A stretch of 64,000 nt of DNA from contig CAVWHY010000011.1 in the NCBI GenBank assembly GCA_963754955.1, positions 1 through 64,000 on the forward strand, read 5' to 3'. This DNA comes from CAVQJU01 sp963754955. GTDB taxonomy: Bacteria; Acidobacteriota; Vicinamibacteria; Vicinamibacterales; CAVVIG01. This document shows positions 29,656 through 38,633 of the stretch, in pieces; position 1 is the stretch's first letter; every line of letters begins with the position of its first letter. Made by a program: the position numbers and the translations under genes. The notes below the pieces were generated by a model. It did no database searches. It saw only the letters and a list, made by a program, of their open reading frames with translations, and was not told where the DNA came from.

Positions 29656-30349
29656 AGCGACCAGGCCGAACGAGAGGCGCTCGCCAAGGACATCAGTGCC
29701 AACCGACTGCGCGAGCTAGTCGCGATACGGCGTGCTGGCGATGACGACGGCTGGATCGGAATCCTCGACGGACGCAATCGCATGGAGGCGCTGGCGTGGC
29801 TGGGCGTGACATTCCCGTTACCCGCGCCTGAGGCCGAGTTTCCACTTGAGGCCGAGTTCCCAGACGGCCATACCGAAACCATCTTCAAGTGGTGTCACAC
29901 GACTGATCCCGCCGCGTATGTGATTAGCGCGAACATCCACCGGCGGCATCTCACGAAGGAACAGCAAGCCGAGTTGATCTGGCGCGCGCTTGAGGCTGGC
30001 AAGAATGATGTTGCCAACGCTGGCAAGGTCATTCAGTCCGGTCGCGGGCCAGCGCGGCGGCAGCTCCAAGGACGAGGTGCTCCACAAGGCGCTCGAAGAG
30101 GGGAAGAAGCTCGGCATCTCCGAGCGAACGACTCATCGTGTGCGCGCGAAGATGCGCCGCGGGCCGAAGCCGCGGACAAAGAAACGCACCGATTGTTCAG
30201 CGACCGGAGCGGCGACGAGTCACGGCAGCGCCCGTGAGACCTCGATGCCGTCCCCAACAGCAGCAGCCCTCTCGAAGAAGACTCAGGCCCTCCAAGAGGA
30301 GGTGGATGAGCTATCCATCGTGCGGTCAAAGGGTGGCCCTGCGGGGTAA
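29575..30349 (+). CDS. ParB/Srx-fold (ParB-like nuclease domain) protein
   Basis: SWRDLYRVHPCADVFPMLSD, AEREALAKDISANRLRELVA, DDGWIGILDGRNRMEALAWL and YVISANIHRRHLTKEQQAEL are the ParB N-terminal fold, with the conserved DGRNR box. After a frameshift near 30045, SSKDEVLHKALEEGKKLGIS and ERTTHRVRAKMRRGPKPRTK give a helix-turn-helix and basic linker, then a short coiled tail ending at 30349. The start is uncertain (upstream frame open to 29395; first ATG 29650). Phage and plasmid proteins of this kind bind DNA or regulate copy number. Its order before the AAA ATPase suggests a replication/partition module of the element. Confidence 0.72.
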
Positions 30350-30694
30350 GCCCGCAACCGTTCGCTGTGTGGCTCCATGTTCAATCGGACCTTCTCGACA
30401 AGCGCGACGAGGCGGCCGACAACGACGTCGAGGACAGGACTCGGCTGATCAGCGACAACTGCGATTGCCGCTCGACGCGCGGCCAGTGGAAGTCTGCTGA
30501 AGTCGAGAGCGTAACCAACACGTTTATCTGGGAAGAAGAGCCCGGCGCGTGGGCCGCGCCAGGCGTCACCGAAAGGAACCGAAGCGTGTCTGATCGTACG
30601 CCTGGCACGCCTGGGGACACAAGTCCCACCGCTGCGGATCGGGCCGACGCCTTGCCGTCTCAGCGGACTCTTCTGACGTACCCGAACGCTGGTA
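30350..30694. other. Leader or N-terminal extension of the AAA ATPase gene
   Basis: No independent gene is recognisable. An AAAGGAA site precedes a GTG at 30586 whose frame (SDRTPGTPGDTSPTAADRAD) stays open to 30729. With one indel it would extend the downstream ATPase, so this may be its true start. Confidence 0.4.
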
Positions 30695-31974
30695 GTGATG
30701 CCGAGGTCGAACCCAGGGGCCAGCTTTGACGACAAAGTCCGGCAGAGGCACGACGAGCTGAAGGTCGAGCGCGAGGCCAGACGTCACGTTGACGCCGACG
30801 AGCATCCGCCGCTGTCGTTGCCGCCGTTTCTGACGCTGAGTGCGCGCCTTGCACGCCCTCGTGCGGCGACGACCTGGCGCATCGACGGCTGGTTGCCAGT
30901 CAACGCGCGCGTGATGCTGACCGCGCAGTACAAGGCTGGGAAGACGACGCTGATCGCCAATCTGATCCGATCACTCGTCGATGGCGCTCTCTGGTTGGGC
31001 GTCGCGACCGTCGCCCCGATCGAGGGTCCGGTCGTGCTCATCGATGCCGAGATGTCCGCCGGACAACTGGATGACTGGTATCGACCGCAGGGCATCGGTG
31101 CTGGCGATCAAGTTGTGGTCCTGCCGATGCGCGGTCGTCTCTCCAGCTTCAACATCCTCGATCCATCTGTACGCGAGGATGGGCTCGGCAGCTCCGCGCG
31201 GCTGGCGCGCAATACCTGATTCTCGATTGCCTGCGCCCCTTTTTGGACGCGTTGGGTTTGGACGAACAGCATGACGTCGGGCGGTTCCTGGTCGCGTTCG
31301 ATGCGTTGCTGGGCGAGGCGGGCATCCCGGACGCCGCTGTTGTCCACCACATGGGCCACGGCCGGTGAGCGCGCGCGCGGCGACTCGCGGGCGCGGGACT
31401 GGCCCGATGTCGAGTGGCGGTGCGTCCGCAAACCCCGCATCCGTCCTCGGCACGGTATATCACCGCGTACGGGCGTGACGTCGACGTGCCAGAAGGTCTT
31501 CTCGTGTACGACGACATCAGGCGACGCCTGAGGCTGGTTGAGGGCAGTTCGCGGAAGACGGCAGCCATTGACCTCGCCCTGGCCGACGTTCTTGTCGCTC
31601 TGGCGAAACGCACGAAACCAATGAGCCGTCGCCAAGTGGAAAGTGCGGTCGGCGAGAAGCATTCCCGTAACAACGTCCGGCAGGCGCTGGTGGAGGGCGT
31701 CAAGCGAGGCAGGGTCCACTGCCAGAAAGCGTTGAAGCATGGCCAGGCGAACTGGTACTGGTTACTCACTGCGAATTGTAACGGATCAGCCACCCCGCCA
31801 GCCCCGACCACACGAGCGCAAGAGCCCGATGAGGAGACGCCGACTGCGCCTGTGTGCCGAAGTGCGCGGCCGCGCAGTTTCACCGGTGGAGTGCGCCAGT
31901 GCGCCGAAGTGCGCCGTCGCTGTATTGGCGCAGTCGCCGCGAGGCAGTGCGCCAGTGCGCCAGCGCTTCTATAG
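30695..31974 (+). CDS. AAA family (RepA/RecA-like, AAA_25) ATPase of an integrative element, frameshifted
   Basis: WRIDGWLPVNARVMLTAQYK with Walker A AQYKAGKTTLIANL, Walker B-like VVLIDAEMSAGQLDDWYR, then after shifts near 31190 and 31350 YLILDCLRPFLDALGLDEQH, FDALLGEAGIPDAAVVHHMG and ITAYGRDVDVPEGLLVYDD. A C-terminal winged-helix part (SRRQVESAVGEKHSRNNVRQ) precedes a low-complexity tail built on CAGTGCGC repeats (about 31900-31965). Proteins of this family (hexameric RepA-type helicases) serve in replication of plasmids, phages and integrative elements. It sits between the ParB-like and excisionase genes. Confidence 0.75.
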
Positions 31975-32084
31975 AAGCGCGCACGGCGCACACTCGCTGG
32001 CGAGAACAGAAGAGTGAAACGCGGTCTCGAGCTGAAGCCCGAACTTGGTGTCCGGGACATCAAGGAAACGGCAGCAGGGACGCC

Positions 32085-32316
32085 ATGAAACGCAGCGCGA
32101 GCCATCATGCCGACGCCGAACTGCGCCTGTTCTACACCGTGCCTGAGGTCGCGCGAGATTCTGCGAACGAGCAACAAGGGCGTCTACGCCATGGCTGAAC
32201 GTGGTCGTCTGCCCGGCGTCACGCGAATCGGTCGCCGCCTGCTGGTCCGTCGGGCTGAGCTGCTAGACTGGCTCCGCCGGAAGTCCGCGCCATCGCTCGA
32301 AAGGCACCAGCGATGA
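32085..32316 (+). CDS. Excisionase-family (MerR-like HTH) DNA-binding protein
   Basis: The ATG at 32085 gives KRSASHHADAELRLFYTVPE, then with one indel near 32155 LRTSNKGVYAMAERGRLPGV, TRIGRRLLVRRAELLDWLRR and a stop at 32316. This is the compact helix-turn-helix of excisionases (xxVPEVARxL..VYxMxERGxLPGVxRIGRRLLxR). Its stop overlaps the integrase ATG (ATGA, 32313-32316), so the two are translationally coupled. In integrative elements such a protein steers the integrase toward excision and may repress its own promoter. Confidence 0.8.
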
Positions 32317-33480
32317 GCGTGAAGGTGAGGCCGCACCGGCGCGGCGGGTGGGACGTGGACATTCGCGTTCTCCTCGTCACCGGCAAGCGGCACCGTGAAC
32401 GGCGGAAACTGAGCGCTAAGCAGTCACACACAAAGGCACGGGAATGGGGCGAGCGGCGTGAACGCGAACTTCTCCGCGATGGTCCACCGCTTCGGGAGAC
32501 GACGCCCGCTCCAAGTCCCGCGCCTGCAGCCGAAAAGGAGGTGCCGACATTGAAGGAGTTCGCGCCGCGGTTCATCGACAGTACGCGCGGGCGAACCGAC
32601 AAAAGCCGAGCGGGATCGCGGCCAAGGAAACGATCCTGAGGACGCATCTGGTGCCACTAGCTGGGCGATCGAGAAGCTGGACGCGATCGGCAACGAGGAC
32701 GTGCAGCGGTTGAAGCGCCAGCCTGAAAGACAACGCGCCGAAAACGCGTGAACAACGTGCTGACGGTGCTGAACGTGCTGCTCAAGACGGCGGTCGAGTG
32801 GGACCTGATTGAGCGAGTGCCGTGCACGATCCGACTGTTGCAGACGCCAAAGCCATCAGCGGCAGTTCCACGACTTCGAGGAGTTCGAGCGGCTGGTGGA
32901 GGCAGCGCGACGACTCGACGGTCGGGCGCAGTCTGATCGTGCTGCTCGGTGGGGAGGCCGGGCTGCGGTGCGGCGAGATCATGGCTCTGGAATGGAAGGA
33001 CGTGGACCTGTCCAAGCGGCAGCTCGCGTGTGCGCGATCCGACTGGAAGGGCCACGTCACGGTGCCGAAGGGTGGGCGGTGCGACACGTGCCGCTGACCG
33101 TCCGGCTCGCGGCAGGCGCTTCGAGGAGCACCGGCACTTACGCGGCCGAGCGCGTGCTCTGCGAGGACGACGGCGCGCCCATGACGCAGAAGATCGTGCA
33201 GGATCACGATCCGACGGGTCGCACGTCGGGCCAACGTGCAGGCCGGGGTGCACATCCTGCGCCACACTTTCTGCTCGCACTTGGCGATGCGTGGGGCACC
33301 GGCGAGGGCGATTCAGGACCTCGCGGGGCACCAGGACCTGTCGCACGACACAGCGGTACATGCACGTCAGTCCGGCGGTGGTCGAGGACGCCATTCGGTT
33401 GCTGGACCAGCCGTGGCTCCGGTCGTGGAGACAGTGTGGAGACGGCGGGAACTCGGGGCTGAATGCCCGGATTTCGCTAG
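32313..33480 (+). CDS. Tyrosine site-specific integrase at ssrA, frameshifted
   Basis: An N-terminal arm-binding-like part (VKVRPHRRGGWDVDIRVLLV) is followed by a core-binding domain (EVPTLKEFAPRFIDS, VNNVLTVLNVLLKTAVEWDL) and a catalytic domain with Arg in GEAGLRCGEIMALEWKDVDL, Lys in GHVTVPKG, HxxR in VHILRHTFCSHLAMRGAP, His in DLAGHQDL and Tyr in RYMHVSPAVVEDAI. Frame changes occur near 32575, 32665, 32730, 32860, 32930, 33080, 33120, 33215 and 33355. All active-site residues are present. The frame reads straight into the 3' end of ssrA (33487), the classical target of such enzymes. Close relative of the remnant at 14.2 kb. Confidence 0.85.
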
Positions 33481-33486
33481 AGAAAG

Positions 33487-33847
33487 TGGTGGAGGCGGCG
33501 GGAGTCGAACCCGCGTCCGAGAGTCGTTCGTCGCAGGACTCTACATGCGTAGCCGCTCTTGAATATTCGCGTCCCACGTCAAAGAGCGACGGAAACCGTG
33601 GACCGCTAGCCCCGATATGTCTCGTCACCGCGCGTCGGAGCAGCCCGCGGCGACCAGCCTGCATTTATGACATCCTTCCCCATCCCACAGGCGAGGACGA
33701 GGGGGACGTCGCGGACTTAGGGTTTAGCTAAGCCGCGAGAGGCAGCTGCGTGTTCGCAGTTACGTTGTGTTCCAACGGATTTACGAGTCATTGGGGCTCG
33801 GCATGCATCCCACGAGTCTTTACCCCCGTCGAAGCCGTGTCGCCCCC
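33487..33847 (-). ncRNA. ssrA: tmRNA (transfer-messenger RNA)
   Basis: 361 nt. The 5' end GGGGGCGACACGGCTTCGAC pairs with the 3' end GCCTCC-A-CCA (G-C and G-U pairs only), and the T-arm is GGACGCGGGTTCGACTCCC near the 3' end. The resume site is preceded by GTAACT. The tag reading frame (GCG AAC ACG CAG CTG CCT CTC GCG GCT TAG) encodes ANTQLPLAA. The CCA is encoded. It rescues ribosomes stalled on mRNAs lacking stop codons and tags the products for proteolysis. The integrase gene abuts its 3' end. Confidence 0.97.
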
Positions 33848-33953
33848 TCATTGAGCGAGCCCGTGGCCGGGAGAACCCGTGATCTGACCCTCCCAGTGTA
33901 GCACGGCCGTTCTGGTTGAGCTGGTCAACCCACTGTATATATTGGAGTTGCCG

Positions 33954-33959
33954 TATAAT
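33954..33959 (+). promoter_or_regulatory. -10 box for the lytic transglycosylase gene
   Basis: A perfect TATAAT in an AT-rich stretch, about 90 nt upstream of the ATG at 34047 and divergent from ssrA. No strong -35 at 17 nt. This is one of few AT-rich spots in the core region. Confidence 0.5.
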
Positions 33960-34046
33960 ATCGGCACGCCGATGAACTGCAGGAAGCCGTCGCCGCCAGT
34001 GCGCGCCGGGCTGCGCGTGCGCTCTCGTCATACCGATACTCAATCG

Positions 34047-36463
34047 ATGGCGCCTGCGCGAGCTGCATTCATGGCATTCACCGCCCTCGTCCTGGCCTTG
34101 TCTGCGTCAGGCCGCGCTCAACAGGCGACCGGCGGCGGGGCCACGGCGAGTTCCACGCCAGCGGTTCCCGTTGCAGCCGTTCCGGCTACGCCAGCGGCGG
34201 CCACGGGCAGCGTCACGAACCTCGCGCTCGTGCTCAAGCCGACCGATCACCCCCGCGTGTCGCGCGATCTCTCGCAGTTGTGGATGGCCCCCGAGCCGGG
34301 CCGCGTGCGGACGGCCGCACAGGCCAACCTCGCGACGGCGATCAAACTCGAAAGCGAGGGCAGCCACGCGAAGGCGCTGGCGCTGCTCACGCACCCGGCC
34401 ACGGCGCAGCAGGGCCCGCTCGCGCCGTACGTCCAGTACTACAAAGGCCTGGCGCAACTCCGGATGGGACGGCCTGCGGAAGCGCGCACCACGTTCCAGA
34501 CCCTGCAGGCTCACACGCTCGCGGGCTTTCTGGCCGAGGCCTCCCTGCTGAAGGAAGCGGAATCGGACGAGGCCCTGAACGATTACGCCGCGGCCGTGGC
34601 CGTGTACGAGCGCCTCGCCGCGATGAAGACGACGGCGCCTGATCAAGTGCTGAACAGCCTCGCCAAGGCGGCGAGAGCGGGCGGAGACGAGGAAAAGGCC
34701 CATGCGGCGCTTGAACGTCTGTACTTCGATTACCCGTTGAGCGAACTGGCCGCGGCTGCCGCCGAAGAACTTGGCCACGAGCCCATCGTGCCGGGCAACG
34801 CTGCCGTGCGCCGCGAGCTCGGGCGCGCCGAACGCCTGTTCACCGCGAAGCAGTACAAGCCCGCGAAGGCCGCGTTCGAACGTCTGCGCCCCGTCGTGAC
34901 GGGTGACGACCGCGATCTGGTGCGCCTCCGCCTGGCCGAAGCGGACTACTACATGGAGCGCTTCAAGCCGGCCCGCGACGCCCTCAAGCCGTTCGCCGAC
35001 GATGGCCCGCGGCGGCAGGAAGCCCAGTATTTCCTGGCGCTCACGCACCGTGCCCTCGGGGACCGCGCCGAGTACGCGACGCTCGTCCGGCGGGTCATCA
35101 ACGATTTCCCGATCGGACCGCTGGGCGGAAGAAGCACTGAATAACCTCGCCACCTCCTATATCCGCGAGGACGATGACGGCCAGGCGGACGAGACGTTTC
35201 GCGAGCTGTACGAGAAATTCCCCTCGGGACGGTATGCCGAGCGCGCGGCCTGGAAGATCGGCTGGCGCGCATACCGCATGGGCGACTATCGCGAGACGGC
35301 GTACATCTTCTCTCGGGCGGCAGCGGACTTTCCGCGCTCCGACTATCGCCCGTCGTGGCTCTACTGGGCCGGCCGCGCGCACGACGCGCTCGGCGACAAG
35401 ATCCAGGCGCAAGCGCGCTTCACGCTGGCGGCCACCGACTACCTGAATAGCTATTACGGCCGGCTCGCGCTGACGCGCCTCGACGGCCGTGCTCCCGAGC
35501 GCCGTCTCGTCGTCGCGACGTCGGCGGGCAGGCGCGGCGGGCAGGCGCCGGCAGACGCCGTGCAGCCGGTGTCGTCGCTCCCGCCGAATGCGGCCGTCGT
35601 ACGCGAATTGCTCGTGGCGAAAATCTACGACCAGGCCGTCGACGAGCTGCGGTACGCGCAGAACATGTGGGGCGACTTGTCGTCCATCGGCGCGACGCTC
35701 GCGTGGACCTACCGCGAGCAGGGGAAAGTGGAAACCGGCTCCGTCCAGTTCAGCCTGTATCGCGGCGCCATCAACCTGATGAAGCGGGCGTACCCGCAGT
35801 ATCTCGCGGCCGGCGGCGAACAGCTGCCGCGCGCGATCCTGCGAATCATTTACCCCATCGCGTACTGGGAGTCGATTCAGAAATACGCGACCGAATCCGG
35901 CCTGGACCCCTACGTGGTCGCGGCGCTCGCGGCGCAGGAGTCCACCTTCGTCGCGAACATCCGCTCGCCGGCCAAAGCGGTCGGCCTGCTTCAGCTCGAG
36001 CCGCCGACGGCCCGGCAGATCGCGAAGCGGATCAACATGAAATATTCGGCGAGCATGCTCACCGATCCGGACGCGAACCTCCGGCTCGGGATCGCGTATC
36101 TCGCCGCGAAGGTCCGGGAGTTCGGCGACCTGCACCTCGTGCTGGCCAGCTACAACGCCGGTGAAACGCCCCGTGCATCGCTGGTTGAATGAGCGTCCGG
36201 CGCTGTCGAGGGAGGAGTTCATCGACGACATCCCGTACCCCGAGACCCAGAACTACGTCAAACGGATCCTCGGAACGGCGGAGGACTATCGCCGCATTTA
36301 CGGCGCGGCGGCCGGCGGGGTCTCGGACGATGACGAAATTCCTGTGGCAAGTCCGGGCGAACCGGTGTCCGATGTGGCGCCGCAGCCCGTCGTGAAGAAG
36401 TCTCCCGCGCCGAAAAAGGCGGCCCCGGCGAAACCCACCCGCAAGCGGCGCGCCGCTGCCTGA
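34047..36463 (+). CDS. Soluble lytic murein transglycosylase (Slt-type) with TPR superhelix
   Basis: A signal peptide (AFTALVLALSASGRAQQ) is followed by a long alpha-helical/TPR domain (ALNDYAAAVAVYERLA, GDKIQAQARFTLAATDYLNS). The SLT domain includes YVVAALAAQESTFVANIRSP with catalytic Glu in AQES, AVGLLQLEPPTARQIA and LHLVLASYNAGE. The tail is Pro/Lys/Ala-rich. Two frameshifts lie near 35125 and 36162. The enzyme cleaves the MurNAc-GlcNAc bond in peptidoglycan, giving 1,6-anhydro ends in the periplasm. Length (about 800 residues) is near that of Slt70 with a longer N-terminus. Confidence 0.88.
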
Positions 36464-36471
36464 TTCCGACC

Positions 36472-37656
36472 ATGTCCAAGCTCACCGGATCGCGCAAGGC
36501 CCTGCAGTTCACCGAGTCCGTCATCCGCGAGATGACGCGGCTCAGCGACAAACACGGGGGCGTGAATCTGTCGCAGGGTTTTCCGGACTTCGCGGCGCCG
36601 GCCGCGGTCAAGGAAGCCGCGTGCGCCGCCATCAACGCCGAGATCAACCAGTACGCGGTGACGTGGGGCGCGCGCCCGCTGCGCGAGGCGATCGCGCGCG
36701 CCTTCACGAGCCGCTACGGCGTCGAGGTCATCGCCGACGAACAGGTCACGGTCTGCTGCGGCGCCACCGAGGCGATGATGTCGACGATGACGGCCATCAT
36801 CGATCCGGGCGACGAGGTCATCGTCTTCGAGCCGTTCTACGAGAACTACGGACCGGACGCCATCCTGTCCGGCGCGACGCCCCGCTACGTGACGCTGCAC
36901 GAGCCCGACTGGACACTTCGACCCGGACGAGCTGGCCGCCGCATTCAACGCGAAGACGAAGGCGATCATCATCAACACGCCGAACAATCCGACGGGCAAG
37001 GTGTTCACGCGCCAGGAGCTCGAAACGATCGCCGCGCTCTGCCAGAAGTGGGACGCCATCGCGATCTCCGACGAGATCTACGAGCACATCATCTACGACG
37101 GGCGCAGGCACGTCCCGATCGCGACGATTCCGGGCATGGCCGAGCGCACCGTGACGCTCAACAGCCTGTCGAAGACCTACAGCGTCACGGGATGGCGGGT
37201 GGGCTGGACGATCTCGCCGCCGTCGCTGACCGGGGCGATCCGCAAGGTCCACGACTTCCTGACCGTCGGCGCGCCGGCGCCGCTTCAGGAAGCCGGGCGC
37301 CGTCGCGCTGGCGCTGCCGGACCAGTACTACCTCGATCTGGCCGCGAAGTACCGGCGCCTGCGCGACATGCTGCTCGACATGCCTCGAGCGGAATCACTT
37401 CACGTGCTACCGCCCGTACGGCGCGTACTACATCATGACGGACATCGCCGGTTTCGGCTTCAGAGACGACGTCGAGTTCGCGCGGTATCTGGTGAAGGAC
37501 GTCGGCGTGGCGGCCGTGCCCGGCAGCAGCTTCTACAAGCACGCCGAAAAGGGCAGGACGAAGCTGCGCTTCTGTTTCTGCAAGAAGGACGAGACGCTCG
37601 CCGAGGCGGAGCGCCGTCTGGCGAAGGTGGCGCCGGCGCGGGCGCTCAGTATCTAG
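36472..37656 (+). CDS. Class I/II pyridoxal-phosphate aminotransferase
   Basis: SLSKTYSVTGWRVGW contains the PLP-binding Lys. QFTESVIREMTRLSDKHGGV, NLSQGFPDFAAPAAVKEAA, CCGATEAMMSTMTAI, IINTPNNPTGKVFTRQEL and ISDEIYEHIIYDG are typical of fold-type I aminotransferases close to the kynurenine/glutamine transaminase and YbdL group. Frameshifts lie near 36915, 37300 and 37385. It converts an amino acid and a 2-oxo acid; the substrate cannot be read from sequence. It begins 9 nt after the transglycosylase stop. Its stop codon overlaps that of the convergent outer-membrane protein gene (37653-37656). Confidence 0.85.
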   Translation: MSKLTGSRKALQFTESVIREMTRLSDKHGGVNLSQGFPDFAAPAAVKEAACAAINAEINQYAVTWGARPLREAIARAFTSRYGVEVIADEQVTVCCGATEAMMSTMTAIIDPGDEVIVFEPFYENYGPDAILSGATPRYVTLHEPDWTLRPGRAGRRIQREDEGDHHQHAEQSDGQGVHAPGARNDRRALPEVGRHRDLRRDLRAHHLRRAQARPDRDDSGHGRAHRDAQQPVEDLQRHGMAGGLDDLAAVADRGDPQGPRLPDRRRAGAASGSRAPSRWRCRTSTTSIWPRSTGACATCCSTCLERNHFTCYRPYGAYYIMTDIAGFGFRDDVEFARYLVKDVGVAAVPGSSFYKHAEKGRTKLRFCFCKKDETLAEAERRLAKVAPARALSI

Positions 37657-38489
37657 CGACGAAGTTGAGGTAGATGCCCTTCACGGTGAACGCGCCCGTG
37701 TCGTTCTTCAGCTCGTACCCCACGTCGAACCGCCGGTAACCGCCCTGCACGCCGACGTTGTTCGTGAAGTTCAACGTGCCGTAGAAGTCGATGTCCGCGT
37801 AGTGGCCGTTCGTCGCGCCCCTGATCGAGTCTGGAGCCCAGCCCGAGTGTGAATCCCGTGATCTCGCCGGTGATGGCGATGTTCGGGACGGGGTAGACCC
37901 GGAAGATGCCGCCGATCGTCGGGATCGGGGCCTGCGCGCTGACGAAGTCCGATCGAATCGGGCTGGCGAGCGACGCGTTCACGTCGGTGTACTTGACGTC
38001 CAGGATGAACCCGCCGAAACCGCGGTCCCGGCGGATGAAGTCGTACTCGTAGCCGATGCGGTACGCCTTCCAGTCCAGCAGGGAGTTGACCGGCAGTCCG
38101 ACGGCATAGCGCCTGGCCGTTGAAGACGAGCGTCCGGTGAAGCGTCGCGCTCTGCTCGTACTTGAGCGGGATGAAACTGAATCGAAATTTGCTGCCGCCG
38201 CCCTTCGCGACGAGATGAAACTCCGGGAACGTCTGATCCTCGAGGCCGAGGTCGGTCTTGAAATCGATCGTGCTCCCGACGATCGCGAGCGCCGAGCTCG
38301 AGATCTGCATCTCGGTGCCGGGAAACCAGAGCCCGATGGAGCCCTCGATGTGGAACCGTTCGCCGGTGGCGGGGTCGCTGACGGGCCGCGGCTGAAACTG
38401 CGCGCGCGCGGAGGCCGGCGCGAAAAGACCGACCAGTGCGACGATCATGGCGGCGTACAGACGAATGACCTGACGGTCCAACTTCATAA
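37653..38489 (-). CDS. Outer-membrane beta-barrel protein, hypothetical
   Basis: The ATG at 38489 gives a signal peptide (YAAMIVALVGLFAPASARAQ). Beta-rich sequence follows, including FHIEGSIGLWFPGTEMQIS, TDLGLEDQTFPEFHLVAKGG, KFRFSFIPLKYEQSATL, DWKAYRIGYEYDFIRRDRGF and VPNIAITGEITGFTLGL. It ends IYLNFVAR, an amphipathic last strand. Frameshifts lie near 38105 and 37830. Alternating small and aromatic residues suggest an 8-12 strand barrel. Function unknown; transcribed convergently with the aminotransferase. Confidence 0.7.
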
Positions 38490-38633
38490 ACGGTGGTGTA
38501 CTCCGAAAGTCCGAGACGAGGCCCGCTGGCGAGGCGATCTCAGGATAACAGCTGGGAGACGCGGGTACAAGACAAATTCCGCGTCTTCTCATTTCTGCTC
38601 GGCCGTTCTCATAGGAGAATAGGGAATCCCCTT

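Noticed and set aside
32657..33664. A 335-codon minus-strand frame over the integrase and part of ssrA
   Set aside because: It runs through the tmRNA and antisense to integrase catalytic motifs.
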